Shown one piece after another: positions 12,301 to 24,864 of a DNA stretch of 64,000 nucleotides. The stretch spans positions 1,116,001 through 1,180,000 of the forward strand of contig JAECYW010000010.1 in the NCBI GenBank assembly GCA_023014335.1, read 5' to 3'. Positions within the stretch are counted from its first letter, which is position 1. Each line of letters opens with the position of its first letter. A program made the translations under genes and the position numbers. The stretch is from Galerina marginata (taxonomy: Eukaryota > Basidiomycota > Agaricomycetes > Agaricales > Galerinaceae). The notes below the pieces were generated by a model, which was not told the origin of the DNA, did no database searches, and worked only from the letters and a program-made list of their open reading frames with translations.

Positions 12301-15300
12301 CAAGATGTTCGTTCCGCCTCGAAAGATTTCTGGACGTCGTTGTACTGAGCGCGAATATCAGCCAATTCTTTGCTAGCTTGGTCTAATTTTTCTTGCAAAG
12401 CTTTGGATTCAGACTTTAACCGGAAACTTGTCAAAAAAGGAATACCAGCGAGAACATAAAGAACGTACATCGTAACGAGTGATTTGGGCTTCGGAAGAAG
12501 CTTTGTATTCGTCGAAGGTAGAATTGAGCGCAGATAAAGCTGCTTCACTTGCTTGACTGATTTCTTGATATTGGTCCCTATGGCTCCTCGCCGCAGCCAG
12601 ATCCACTTCTGTTACTTTCAAGGCAGACCTTTGTTTCATAAATGAGTCCCCAGGAGGATGGTTTTTTTAATGGAAGAATGCACACCTGAGTTCAGCCACT
12701 TCTGTCTCAAGCTGCTGCTCGCGACTTGCGTCCTGGTCAGCAGGCTGTGCCGTTCCGGCGGTACCTGGTCGACGTTCATAAACCGAAAGTTTCTCTTCAT
12801 TGCCTTTTAGTTGCTTTGTGAGGTCATCAACTTTCTCCTGCAGGTGCTTTCTATTGGTCTGTGCTTCAACAAGAGACTCGCGGGTCCTGGAGAACTCTTC
12901 AGTCTGATTGAAGTTGCACATGAGACAATGCCAAGTATTATGCCAAAATAGATAACATACCAATTTATCAAGACGGTTCTGAAGTTCTTTCGATTCTAGT
13001 TCCTTTTGGAGGGTGAGGTGTCGAGCTGAGTCCCGTTCTTGGACAACTTGTCTTCGCAAATCTTGCCTGAAAAATGACAAATTAATGACAAATTAAAAAG
13101 CCACAACATAGCAGGAATTGAGAAACCTACGTTTGGCCATCCAGCATTTGGAGTTGACTCTCAAGACGACGACGGTCATTTTCTCCAGACCGCTCCAAGT
13201 CGTTGTGCATCTTCTGGACATTGCTCATCAAGTCAGCAAGGTGTGATCTCTCCATAGACAGAGATCGGTTCTCTTCAACCAGTCGGCCTTGCACACTCTG
13301 TAGAGGAAATCAGACGGACGAGTTCAAGTATATTATACGAAGAATGGGGACCAACCTCCCAAATCTTCTTTTCCGCTCGGAGGTTGGCGCCTTCATTACG
13401 AAGCTGCTCAACGCGCCCAAGAGCAACCTGGAGCTTCGTCAGTAAGCCTGCCGCATTCGATGTCAAAGCGAAGGTTTTGTTCGTGAAGATGGTTGTTCCT
13501 CTTGCTCAATTCGTCAATCTCGAGGTTGTGAACGCGGAATTGTTCCTCGTGCATGCGATGTCGATCTATGAAACACAAGCAGGTCAGAGTATATTGTCAC
13601 GGAGTCATCAGAAAGTGTACCTGAAAGGTATTCAACCTTAGCAGTTGGCTTTGGCAAGAGCAGCTCCCACCTGGTTTCAACTCTTTTTGTGCCACTGAGA
13701 GCTGGTCACGCAGACGACCAGAATCAACATCTGTCTCCGTCTTGTATGCTTCAAATTGTCCTTGAACTTCAGCAAGCTCTTGAGCCATTTCGGTGTGAGC
13801 ACCTAGTTGTACAGCACCATTAACAGACCCGATGACTTGCGTCTGCAAGCCAGTCTGGGCCCTGGCAACCATGGCTTTCAGCATGTCGCGCTCCTTGACA
13901 TAACCCTGTATAATAGTGTCGCTACTCTTCTTTTGGCGTTCCAGTTGGGTGGCTAGTTCTTGCATCGCTTCGTGTGCTTCCCTGACGGCCTCAGGCCTGC
14001 TCCTTTTCCATCTCGTCACGGTAGTCCCTCTCTTCGCTTTCCATCTTCTCACCCAGATCTCTAGTAATCTTCAATAATCTTTGATTCTGGACTTGAAGCT
14101 CGCCAATAGACCTGAATAGGACGAGATTATTGGAAATCAGGGTTTGCGTGTCAGTGGCAGGTTGTACGGGAAGGCCCTCCAATTCTTCGTCGGAGGGAAT
14201 GGTAGGATCATTACGGCGGGTAATGTCGCGAAGAAGAGTTTGCACCTGTCGGCCAAGGTCCTCCAGTTGTTTTTGCAACAGGTCATTCTCATGCGTAGAC
14301 TTTGCGAGTTTCTGAGTTTGCTCCCGTGCAAGATTCGCTTGGGCGTCACGTTCAGAGAGAGCTTGAGAAAGTTGTGATCCAAGCTGAGAAGCCTCCACTT
14401 GCAGGCGTTCATACTCGATGCGTTGTTGAGATAAAATAGGTGCCTTTCAAAGTAAAGTCGTTTAGTAATAAAGCAACACAGATGTCCAATGTAACCCACC
14501 CTTTCCTCGATTTGAGCCAGAACGGCCGACAAAGTTCGGTCCATGTGGTCATATTCCGCTGACTTCTTTGCATATTCCTCTTGGAGGCGTACATAGTCAG
14601 CGTAGACTTCGGTGAAAGTCTTGCCACTGCGTTGAGTCCTGCTGGCCATGGCAACAGTAGGGCTCAAGCCCATCATTCCGTCAACAGTTTGATCTGGAAG
14701 TCCTGGTGTCCTGAGGGGTGTCGAGGGTGTGTTTCTTCCCGGAACAGGCAACTCTCCCCTTCCAATTCTGTCCAGAACTCCTTCCAACTGTTCAAGCCGC
14801 CTCTCAGCTTCCTCGCGACCCTTCCTTTCTCTCGCCGTATCTTCCTTTAATACAGCTTCCCTTCTTTCAGCCTTCTCGCCAACCGAAGCCCATTCGCGTT
14901 CGATGTTCTCCACGATCTCCTTGGCTTGCTTTTCACGCTCTTCCATCATTGATACGAGTCGTTTGAGACCGTTGGCTTCATTCGAGTATCTAGCTTCCTG
15001 CTCAGCCAACTGCCCTGTTAACCCTTGTACCTTAGATAATGCCTGGGTGAGTTGGTGCGCCTGAGCCGTGTTGGATGATTGGAGAGCTTTGAAAGAGGCT
15101 TCGGTTGATGCATGCGACTGAGTAAGTGAATCGAATGACGCTTGAAGATTTGCAACCTCCGCGTGTTTTATGCGTCGATACTTTGCGAATTCGTCTGTCT
15201 TCGACGATAGTTCAGCATTTGTGCGCTCAACTTCAGCTTGCGAAAGCTGAAGTTGTTGTGAAAGAGATTCGATTTTAAACTATGCAATGTTAACCATTGT

Positions 15301-16076
15301 TTCAGAGGCAGTAGGAATGCGCCCACCTTTGTTGCCGTTTCGGTGGACCGTAATTCCCGGACTTGGGCTTCCAGAGCTTGATGTTCTTGACGAGCCTCTT
15401 TTAAGTTGGACCGGAGAGTCTGGATCTCCTCTTTTAAGGCAAGTTAATATATGACACTAGAAGAAGGGATCTAAACGCACCGTCTCGCTGACCACTCTCG
15501 TCTTTCAGTCGGCTAATGACACCAACTAGTTCACGCTTTTCACGCTCTGTATCATCCACTCGACGCTTGAGAGCTTCTAGTTCAGATGAAGAGGAAGATT
15601 GGGAGGTAGAAAATTTTGCAATCTGGCTTTGCAAAGCAGCATTCTCCTCGGCTACAAATGGATACGACGATGAGTGTCGCTGGATGTAATTCGAGCAGAA
15701 ATCGAGGACCTAGCCGAGCACGCTGTTGCTTCTCTCGTTCAAGCTCACTATGCGCAGATTCAACAGAGCCTTCCAGGTCCTTTGCCGAACTCTCTTTATC
15801 TTGCAGAGCCTGGTCAAGCTCAATATCCTTTCTCTCCAATTCCGCCTTCGTCTCGTCTCGTTCTCGTTCCGTGGCATCGAGGTTGACAGCGTATGTGAGG
15901 AGCGTTTGGTAGATAGTGACAACGTCCTCGGCAGATAAGGAGGTCCAGTTTAAGTCGGGAAGGATATCAGAGAGCGTGTCCTCGTCAAGGTCGTCTGGAA
16001 GAGTTATACGGAGAGCTGTGGCGTCCGCATCCGTGTCGGCTGCTGCGGCCTTGGACTGTCTTCGTGTTTTTATCAT
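9341..16076 (-). CDS. Tpr/Mlp-like nuclear pore basket protein
   Basis: A very long coiled-coil protein of roughly 1,900 residues after removing many short introns, matching the Tpr/Mlp1/Mlp2 size class. These form the nuclear-basket filaments of the pore and take part in mRNA export quality control. The N-terminus (ATG 16076) is short and acidic ([19 protein letters not shown]) and is followed by almost continuous Glu/Lys/Gln/Leu heptads. Around 14,150-14,750 is the most diagnostic part: [20 protein letters not shown], then a loop with [20 protein letters not shown], which fits the conserved Tpr/Mlp segment. The C-terminal region (9341-9890) changes to Pro/Ala/Gly-rich low complexity with [20 protein letters not shown], a likely nuclear localisation signal; stop TAG at 9343-9341. 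The start lies 290 bp from the divergent uS10 start. Confidence 0.85.
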
Positions 16077-16366
16077 GGTGAATTGGTTTCCCTGGCGGGT
16101 GGCCCTCGAGCTCGCTGAAACCAACAGCAAGGACGACACCAAGATAGTTTTGGGAGACGACTTCCACAGCATCGGCAACTCACAATGGTCGCGACCACGT
16201 GGTAGATTACATAATCAACCATTGTCTCTGAACCTTATTTTTCGTCCCTCACTTTCTTATCAACACAACTTGCAAACTTTGGGTGAGTTTCATATCTCGT
16301 CAATTTCAAGTTTCTCCGCTTATATTTTTCTCCCAAGTCACCTTCTGACTCATATCTGCATTCAAA
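16077..16366. promoter_or_regulatory. Bidirectional promoter, Tpr/Mlp and uS10
   Basis: The 290 bp between two divergent start codons must hold both promoters and 5' leaders. The half next to uS10 has pyrimidine-rich runs (near 16230-16260 and 16315-16335), as expected for a ribosomal-protein gene leader, and GTGAG near 16283 could be a leader-intron donor. No TATA box is obvious. Confidence 0.55.
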
Positions 16367-16900
16367 ATGAGTTACGTCGCCAAAGGAGAAAAAGAATACG
16401 ACGCTACAGGTGCCCCGGTTCCTGGAGCCAAAATCCACAAAATCCGCATCACCCTTACCAGCAGCAATGTCAAGAACCTCGAAAAGTGTTAGTTGTCTTT
16501 ATTTATTACTCGATGACCTACGTTTCTGATACCTTTCTAGTCTCTGGTGAGCTGATCAACCGTGCGAAGGATAAGCAACTTCGTGTCAAAGGCCCCGTCC
16601 GTCTTCCCACTAAGGTCCTCAAAATCACCACCCGTAAAACTGTGAGTAGCACAGCGCAATACGTGCCCCATTTATTTTTGCTCATTCTCCCATTTCAGCC
16701 CTGCGGTGAAGGTTCTAAGACTTGGGATCGTTACGAGTTGAAGGTTCACAAGCGTCTTATTGACTTGCACTCCTCCAGCGAAATCGTCAAGCAGATCGTT
16801 CGTATCTTTCCTATTCTCCATCTTTCGTGTCTCATTTTTATTACAGACTAGCATCCAGCTGGAGCCTGGTGTCGAAGTGGAGGTCACTATTTCCTCGTAA
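16367..16900 (+). CDS. rps20: 40S ribosomal protein S20 (uS10)
   Basis: Small-subunit ribosomal protein of the uS10 family, located in the 40S head. Four exons: 16367-16487, 16541-16641, 16699-16797 and 16847-16900; all three introns have GT..AG ends. The spliced protein is about 125 residues, the usual length. It contains the family hallmarks [70 protein letters not shown] and the C-terminus [12 protein letters not shown]. Its frame is intact throughout, unlike many genes in this window. It diverges from the Tpr/Mlp gene and is probably strongly expressed. Confidence 0.97.
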
Positions 16901-17176
16901 ACGATTGCTCTCGTCGTTGTATATCACACTGTATCTGGTTTACGATGTCGAATTTATGACTTTATTCGACGACTTTTTTTTGGATGAAACTCTGCATGAA
17001 ATTTATCTTTCAGTGGGTAACAGCGTAATACCGTATTCTTCAGTTCTACAGCCTTGAGCTTTTTATGTGCGGACACATGTTCTATTTTTGGATGCAAATA
17101 CTTTGAGTGAGAAACGTATCCTTCAAAGTCAAACCACCACTACACTTTTCAGTACCACCCTATCGGAACTACCGGA

Positions 17177-17516
17177 ATGGGGAAAAGTGCCAAGGTCCAC
17201 AAACGAGTCGTACGTTGTGCTTGAACCCCCAATTCCGCACAAGCCTCAAAATCTACACCTTTACTCCAGCCAAAGAAGTCGAAATCAAGTTCCTCGACGA
17301 CCGCAAGTTTGCCCACTTGCAGCTGCATCTTCTTCCCGGAGCCAAGTACAGTCAGCGAAGAAGCGGTCTACGCTTAAAGGAAAGGCCAAGTAGCAAGATA
17401 AAGGGTCGACAGGCTCGGAAAAAGGTGTTCTTGGCGGAGCTGATTATCTCTCGCTCTTGATGGGTTCAAGAAAGAAAGCAGAGGAGGAAGCCAAGAAGCT
17501 CCCCCGAGACGACTAG
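17177..17516 (+). CDS. Small basic protein, frame disrupted
   Basis: A short, Lys/Ser-rich protein resembling a small fungal family that begins MGKSAK and ends with a GGADY...LPRDD tail; function unknown. Exon 1 (ATG 17177) gives MGKSAKVHKRV. It is followed by an intron from GTACGT at 17210 to the acceptor near 17272, then PKKSKSSSSTTASLPT. After about 17320 the matching sequence (SSSRSQVQSAKKRSTLKGKAK) continues one frame over. It then meets an in-frame TAG at 17391-17393, after which the same frame reads GVLGGADYLSLLMGSRKKAE and ends KKLPRDD with TAG 17514-17516. Either the copy is broken or there are sequence errors; splice alternatives do not fix both problems cleanly. Confidence 0.55.
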
Positions 17517-18442
17517 CGCCGATGGCGCTCTATACGGTTTCACTGTGCTTTTCAATGTAATTGGCGGTTCTGGTCTGGTTCAGGATGTTCTCTGTTGTGT
17601 TACTGTATATCGTCCGGTATGCGTTTCTTAGGCTCTTTCCGCCGTTCGTTCTTCTCCTTAAAGATGCTTAAATATTTTTAATCAGCTCCCACTCACTTCC
17701 CGCTATGTATTGAATGCCACAATCGTTCAAATGACCGAATACTTGTGTCTACCCGACGAGATCTATTCGTCCATAAACATCAAGGTGTGACCCTTTCAAC
17801 GATCACGAAGGTTTCCATCTCGACGAACTTCCTCTATGTTACTTATATATGATGCAAGTGGCATAGGTGAATTTACTTACAGGAGGCAAATAGCAAAAAC
17901 GGTCATAATAACCAACTGAATATTGGCTCAAAGTCGCGTGGACGAGCCAATGCTGTCAATTGGTTATTCGCAATCGGCTGTTCGGAAGTTGCGTCGACAA
18001 CGTGAGATGGATGTCGTATTTCACTGCTATCCCACTCCCTTTCAATGCGGCATATTTAAGTTGGGCATTTATCAGTGGTGCGATGGACTGAAGGAGCTCC
18101 ATAGTGCTGCTATAGCGCTCACAAATCAGTAAGGCAGCCAGTTTGCAGCCGATTTCCATTTTGTAATGACAATTTCAAGTCGGCAAGTCTCCTATATTGC
18201 CCACCTCTCGTGAGGTCGCCTCGAATTTTTTCTCCTATAGAGAAAATAGGCTTCGCGATGCTATAATACAAGTACGAACCACAGACTGCCCTATAAAAAT
18301 ATAATAAAAAAAGCAGAGTTCATTATAAAATTGGCGTCTTTATCGAACGAAAAAGAAAGATACGCCACGGGTAGTTCGAAATTGTCATCGGTAACTGTCC
18401 TCTAAAAAGACAGGGATAGATAGGAACAACGGGGAATAGTAA
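17517..18442. other. Gene-free spacer between convergent genes
   Basis: About 0.9 kb between the 3' ends of the small basic protein gene and the single-pass membrane protein gene. Short open frames on both strands at 17923-18159 lack domains and splice support. No RNA gene or repeat recognised. Confidence 0.5.
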
Positions 18443-20119
18443 CTACCGGGCGATGCCATACCAGTCCGAGCTGCTTGCGACGGAAATTACTTTCCCTCGG
18501 GCTGGTCCACTGTTGCGGGGTGAGGTAGGTAGCCCAAGAACACTTCCGGTCGGTCTGCTTGGGCGCAGACTGTCCTGTAGTAACGAAGGTGTGATAGAGG
18601 TGCGTCCGTCGAACGGATTCGCAGAGTATCTCTCGAAGGCCAACGAGTCGAATCCCATTGGCACGTTCGATGGGTTGCGCTGGTGCCGGAGGCTCGCATC
18701 TGGTCTTAGGAACGTCTGGGTCGGGACTGCTAAGTGTGGCTGAAGGGGAAGGAACAACGTGCGCGAGAATAGTGGCCTCGGAATTCTTCCTGCTGGCGGT
18801 GACCTCCGATTGCAAGGTGGCCATATTCAACATTCCTTCGATGTCCAGTGATTCCAGAGACATGCGGCCAAAGGAACGGGGGGAGTGTACTACAATTCGT
18901 GAAGGCGAAGCAGGCGAGGCAGGGTATTTCTGATCTTCTGGTATAACCTGGGCCCAAGACGCCATACTGGCCCTGGCATAATTAGATTTCGTGGGTGACA
19001 AGAAAGAATTCGAAGTGTAAATGGGGTTGGTGACTGTTCCAGACGGAGATGTTGCCAGCGGCGGTGATCTGACGTCGCGAACGCTGCGTTTTTCGTCTTC
19101 CGGTTGTTTCTCCATCCGTGTGGGGTCGAAATCGTAATTTTGCTCTTTTCGACTTCTCCGGCGCTCACGAACGATGAAGACGACCATGCACAAAGCGATC
19201 AGCAACACGACACTTCCTCCTGTTGCAGCTGCCAATTATTACGGGTCTAAAGTCATGAACGATTAGAAACTGCGATAAATAATTTCAGAGCCGGAATATC
19301 TGCGAACCTTGATAAACCTGGGGTGCCAGAAGCGTCAGCCATAAGAGTCGACGGTTTTCGTACTTTTGTTTGACGAGTTCTTTTTCAAACAAGAGCTGTC
19401 ACTAGAAGCGTCGCCCCCAACTAAAGACGAGGTAAAGACAGATACAAGAGGGAGATAGAATAAAGCAAACCTGTGACAAGTGGAGATGTCTCTCGAATGC
19501 CACTCCCATCCTCCATGAGCAATAAAATTTCTTTGCCTCGATTGAAGTTCAGGAGGTATTTTGCAACACCGGCGGTCGAATTATTGGATGTCATGTTGAG
19601 GAGGAAGGAAGGACCTTGAGGATTATACAAACGAACAATTGGCGGATTCGACACGAGCGATGTGTCGTATGTGATCGACATCTCTTCGCACTGAACGATG
19701 TCATTGACCATCGTGTAAAGCTTCTTTGGCTCCGTCGTCACCGGGGGTATGCAAGACGAATTTCCATTGGGAGACGGAAGGACCCGAATGAGATCAGAGA
19801 CGTCGATGAGATTCTCCCCTGTACTATTGTCAAGAGAGGCGAGAAAATTAGAGCCAGCAATGAAAGGTAGGAATGTGAGTGCAATGCCGGAGGAGATGAG
19901 AGTGGGATCAGGTAAAGGAATGGATATCGCGGTGGAGTTTATAGGAAGGATGGTCAACGCAGTTGGAGGGTTAGAACCTGTAAGGTTTGATCCAGAGAAC
20001 GAGATCATGACCGGGTCGCATTGCTGAACGTCCGTAAAAGTGAATTTAAGGGCATTAGCGGGAGCGACCAGCGCGCCCAATGCAAAGACTAGCAAAAGTA
20101 GACCAGCAAGGAGCAGCAT
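18443..20119 (-). CDS. Secreted-domain single-pass membrane protein
   Basis: A type I membrane protein of unknown function, of a kind common in basidiomycetes. ATG 20119 opens a signal peptide (MLLLAGLLLLVFALGALV). It is followed by an ectodomain of about 200 residues with paired repeats of the form 'FTFTDVQQCDPVMISFSG' and 'DIVQCEEMSITYD', each with one Cys, and many N-glycosylation sequons. Short introns around 19240-19480 separate this from a transmembrane helix (SVVLLIALCMVVFIV) followed by an RERRRSRK stop-transfer. The cytoplasmic tail is Pro/Ser-rich and ends SSSDWYGIAR with TAG at 18445-18443. Between about 18650 and 18665 the tail changes reading frame by one base with no usable intron, so this copy carries a frame break. 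The start is 333 bp from the divergent E1-alpha start. Confidence 0.7.
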
Positions 20120-20452
20120 GGCGAACCTTGAAGCGCAGGCGCCGGACTAGCCAGGCAAAAGGGAAGTGGGAAGAAGAAAGAAAAAGGGAGGATACGGATC
20201 GTGGACCCTCGAGTTACCACTCATAGATTGCGGTGCCCCTGAGGTCTTTCTCATCTCTGGCCTGAAAATTTGTCTGCCTAGCGGAGTGTTCACATGGTCT
20301 GCAGTTGACGACGACGAAACACAAATTCTAGCGACGGCCGCCTTTCCAACTTGGGATCCTGATCGCCCTCTCCCGATCATGGATCTCGCTTCCTACTTCC
20401 ATTTACGGCCAGTACGCCTAACACGTGACATCATACCTCTCTCTCCCCAACC

Positions 20453-22286
20453 ATGATCCGGAGACAGATTTTTGTGGTCGCAAGAACGGCCAGAGCCTTT
20501 TCTCAATGTTCGGACGCGTCGACGAGAACTTCTACCAACGACAAACTCGCCGATCGTATCCAAACTCGACTTCTTTAATTCAGTATCAGGCAAGCACAAC
20601 CCAATCCCCACCTATCGTCCTTCTCGATGGTGTTGGTAAACCATTGGAAGGCGCGGAGCTTCCAGACGTACGTATACTAGTTGTATCTTACGTGTATCTC
20701 TTCCTCACCGAGTTTAATCCAGATTGACGAAACTCTTGCATCGACGATTGTATGAAAACATGATGCTCCTACCAACTCTGGACAATGTACTTTATAACGT
20801 ACAGCGTCAAGGGAAGATATCGTTCTATGTATGTCTATCATGCAAGAATACCTGACTACGTGCTCATTGATTTTTTATGTGAATAGATGACGGCTGTAGG
20901 TGATACTCTGGTACAAAGTTTCATGACCTGACCCCTGGCCGGATCTTAGTACGGCGAAGAAGCCACCATTGTCGGCTCTGCTGCTGCTCTCGAGCTGGAT
21001 GATGAGTACGTGATATACCGTTTTCTCCAGTACCTCACTAATACAAGGTTTTGGCCGCACAGAGTACTTGGTTTGTGACGTCGTTCATGTGGTACTCAAA
21101 GACAGGCTTACATTGAGTACAAGGCCAATATCGTGAAATGGGTGTGCTCCTTTGGCGGGGTTTTTCTCTTGACCAAGTTATGGCTCAATGCTTCGGAAAT
21201 GAAGAAGACACTTCCGGGAAAGGAAGACAAATGCCTGTTGTAAGTTTCTTAGATCTTCGTCGTGATCTACGCAGCTTCAATGAAATGATAGCACTTTGGG
21301 TCCCCCGAACACCACTTTCACACGATATCGTCTCCCCTCGCAACACAAATACCGCAGGCAGCTGGAGTTGCCTACGCTCTTCGCCGCACGCCAAGTCGGC
21401 GGTCGCGATCTGTTGCGGCATGTTTTTTCGGAGAAGGAGCTGCATCCGAGGGAGGTAAATACGAGCTTTCTTTCGGGCAAAAATCCTTTGTTAATTGACC
21501 ATTTTATGATCTCAGATTTTCATGCCGGATTCATGCTGGCTTCCACGATCCCATCACCTGTGCTTTATATAGCTCGTAATAATGGTTTCGCTATCAGCAC
21601 GCCTAGCACGGAACAGTATAACGGCGACGGAATTGCCAGCCGTGGGCCTGGATACGGTATTGATACAATTCGTGTAGATGGTAATGACATTTTGGCTGTC
21701 ATGAGTGCTGTAAAGGAAGGCAGAAGGCGATGCCTTGAGCAAGGACGAGCAGTCCTGGTCGAAGCAATGTCGTATCGGTAGGTTGGATACGCTGCTAAAT
21801 TTTACTCTTTCTCACTTGCTTCTGTTTTCTATCAGTGTTGGCCACCATTCTACTTCGGACGATTCCTTTGCCTATCGTGCGAGAGCCGAAGTTGAGGACA
21901 GAAAACGCATCGATAATCCAATAAATAGATTCCGTCTGTTCATGGAGTCGAGAGGCTGGTGGAATGCTGATGCGGAAACTGAACTGAAGGCCCGCCTCAA
22001 GGCAGATGTCATGAAATCGTTCAAACGGGCGGAAAGCTTGAAACGCTGCGAGCTCGGGGAACTCTTCACTGATGTATATGGAGGTCAGGAGCCATGGAAC
22101 ATTGTAAGCTTTCCTCAAGTTTGCGATTATCGAGATTCGGCGCTCATTTGGCTGTAACAGAGAGAACAAAGAGAGGAACTTACTGGACTCCTTCGGAAAT
22201 ACGGCGAGATCTGGGAGCCATGGCGAAACGAGTTGGGCAAGTTCAAGAACAAGGGACAAGATCTCCTCAAGGAACGCACTCCTTGA
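20453..22286 (+). CDS. Branched-chain 2-oxoacid dehydrogenase E1 alpha
   Basis: Alpha subunit of the thiamine-diphosphate-dependent E1 of the mitochondrial branched-chain 2-oxoacid dehydrogenase, which oxidatively decarboxylates the oxoacids from Leu, Ile and Val. The N-terminus ([18 protein letters not shown]) fits a mitochondrial presequence. Core motifs: [27 protein letters not shown], the ThDP-binding [14 protein letters not shown]...[21 protein letters not shown] and the phosphorylation-loop signature [14 protein letters not shown]. These distinguish it from pyruvate dehydrogenase E1 alpha. Six or more short introns. The first two exons contain three one-base frame breaks (near 20552-20560, 20616-20621 and 20737-20742) between conserved blocks; the rest reads cleanly to TGA 22284-22286. 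Confidence 0.9.
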
Positions 22287-22992
22287 TGCAATTTCAAACT
22301 TCTCATTGATTGCATGGATTGGACTGATAGTCCTTGCGGATACCATCTTGTGCCATGGTTTTGTGATGGTGTAACTAGAGAAGTGCTCAACGCCATCATT
22401 ATGCATGTTATAATCATCTTCACCCACATTTTGGAGGTTTCGACCTCGCTGTATACAGAAGTACAAAAATAGGAAGACTCCAAAAATAGCATTATAATTT
22501 TATCAGAAGCTCCCATCAGATACACATACCAGTAATGGACCTTCCTTCAAAAACTCTCATAAGCTTTCGTGTCGAGGTATTCACTGGTATTCAATGCCAT
22601 CGTTACTACCGGTAGCGGAATGACTACCTTTAATTACCGAAGGGAAAAAACCCAGGAAGCTCGTCTTACAGCTTACCATAATTAACAAACTTTCAGAAGA
22701 GAAGAAAGGTCAAGAAGACAAGCAAACTGACGGAGGTTCATCTCTTTATGAAACGTGACCACGTTGCAAGGCGACAGTATATCAAGTCTTCAAAGGGGGA
22801 GCAATGCTCACGTCACGATTTTTTGGGGATTCATATCTACTCAGGCCAACAGCATCTCATGCAATCCTGCACAGGTGAAGGAACATAATCTGGTTAAAGT
22901 TCAGAAGACGCAGGCCTTTCCAAAGAAAAGTTCGAGTTTCCTCCGCATCGTGAGTCCTTTTGGATAAGATTTGAGCCGTAGGATAGAGCGAT
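22287..22992. other. Gene-free spacer between convergent genes
   Basis: About 0.7 kb between the ends of the E1-alpha gene and the Nop12-like gene. Open frames running into the 3' end of the E1-alpha gene are antisense shadows. Nothing else recognised. Confidence 0.5.
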
Positions 22993-24864
22993 CTACGAGC
23001 GCACTCGTTTCCGTTCTTTGCTCCTGCCATTGGATTTCACTTTCCCAGGAGCAGGCTTCATGCCCATTCGCGCTTTCTTCTTCGCTAATCGTCTCGCTAC
23101 GCGATCAGCATCTGATGACTTGAGCTGCTTCCGCTCGTCCTTTGGCAGTCCGGCAAGACGTTCTCCAAGAGCCGGGTCTCCTTTCGGAACAACCACGGCA
23201 ATAGAAGCAGTCCCGCTTTTGTTTTGGACTGGGAGCGACTTGCTTAGCTCCGGGAAGGGTTTTGCACCGCTGGACGCGTAGTTTTCGTTTTGCGAACTTC
23301 AGCTTGTCTTCCTCGAGAGCCAATAATTCATCCACACATTCTCGGTCCTAAGTATCGTCATTAGTTCGAGGTAAACTTACCTAGAAACTACACCTACAGC
23401 GAACTGGACATAGGCGAACCCTTTTCCAAGTTGTGTATCCTTGTCTCTGACGATACGCACGCGCGTCACCCAGGTAGCAGGTTTTTTCGTTGAAACTCCA
23501 CCTTCTTCGGATGTGTCCATGTCTTCCTGAGAAATGAGAGGCGGCGGTCCCTTCTCGGCACTAATAACGCCTTCGAAGAATATTCTGAGGTCCTCTTCTT
23601 TGCTGGCGAATTCAAGATTTCCAACGAAAACAGAGAGTCTAGGGTCCGTGCCTAAAGTTGAGCTATGTTTGAGCACATCGACACCTGCTGTGTTCTTCTT
23701 GCCAACCAAGTCCACGCGAAGCATTCGTTCCATGAACGAAGTTCCCTCGCATTTCTCCGCAGCAAGTCGAGCAGCTTCATACGGGTCTAGTGTCGGGGCG
23801 GGCGGAGGAAGGTTGGCAGGACGCCCTTCGGCATTCGGCGCATGTGCGAATACAATGTAGGCATTGACAGTATCGGCAGTCGAGTGAAATTCCTGGTTGA
23901 TAAACGCGATCCTTTTTTTCTGGGCGGGATTAGGAAACGTTTTTCATCGTTCTTGATGGTTTCTTCATCCTTTTCGTCGAGCTTTCGATCGCCAGACAGA
24001 AGCGCGCTCTTTCTCATGCTGCCTTGATTCCTTCTTCTGAGCCTGGATTTTCGACTTGGATCCACCACTCTCGTCGTCTGAGGTCGGTAGTTTCGCAGTG
24101 GGAGTTTGAAAAGGTATTGAGCGGAAGCGAATGGACTCAATTTTGGCGGTTGGTAGGAAAGAAAGGATGTGCCGTTGGAGTTGCTTTTTTAATGGCTAAA
24201 TAGCGTCAGTCTACAAGAGAAAACACAATAAGTCAAATTGAATACCTTTTTTGAAGCGACCTCCAGTGGCAAATTTCCGACAAAAATAGTCCGTTGTTCT
24301 CTGAGTTCGGGCGTCTCTTCTTCTGGGAATGTATTTCGCTATTCGAGAAACCTTCTTGTTGGCTTTTTTCACCGACTCGTGAACCAACTTTGTAGGGTCA
24401 CCATCCTCCTCACTGTCCGACTCTTGATCCTTCGAATCTGATGCCGGAGCGGGTTTGCTCTTCAAGATAAGCATTTTCAAGCTCTTCGTCGTCATCTTCG
24501 TCGTCGATTTCAATTTCTTTCCCCTTTCCTTTATTTGCTTTGACCGATTTCTGTACTTTTCCCTTCGGCTTTGAATTAGGTTGCTCAGTCTCATTCAGCT
24601 TAGACGACGAGCTAGCGGTTTTCGAAGCGGTAGACTTCACACGTTTGGGGAGCTTTTCGGAGACTTCCTTCTCTGCCACAAGTTTGCGTTTTTTTACGAT
24701 GCTATCCTTGGATTGTCCTGGGATAGGTGCTTTCGGTACCTAGAATGCTTTCAGACGACGCAACCGAGAGAAAACGCGTTTTTTCTCACCGGAATATGAA
24801 ATAAACTATCCAATTCTGAGTCAATAGGGGCTTTATTTCCAAGAAGCAGAGACGAAAGAGACAT
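22993..24864 (-). CDS. nop12: Nop12-like nucleolar RNA-binding protein
   Basis: Likely homologue of yeast Nop12 / animal RBM34, a nucleolar protein for 60S subunit (pre-25S rRNA) processing. ATG 24864 gives MSLSSLLLGNKAPIDSELDS, then an acidic/Lys-rich stretch (KGKGKEIEIDDEDDDEELEN). A first RRM begins with RTIFVGNLPLEVASKK and is interrupted by a charged insert (KIQAQKKESRQHEKERA) before NAYIVFAHAPNAEG. The second RRM has RLSVFVGNLEFASKEEDL (RNP2) and LGKGFAYVQFA (RNP1). The tail is basic (SKERKRVRS; TAG 22995-22993). This two-RRM, split-RRM1 layout is characteristic of Nop12. At least five single-base frame breaks are needed to join the conserved parts (near 24460, 24326, 23990, 23935 and 23220). 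Confidence 0.8.

Noticed and set aside
15916..16851. 311-codon plus-strand ORF
   Set aside because: It runs through the Tpr/Mlp N-terminus in antisense and across uS10 exons and introns in the wrong frame; uS10 itself is unambiguous.
21795..22525. Long minus-strand ORFs over the E1-alpha 3' end
   Set aside because: Antisense shadows of well-conserved E1-alpha exons.
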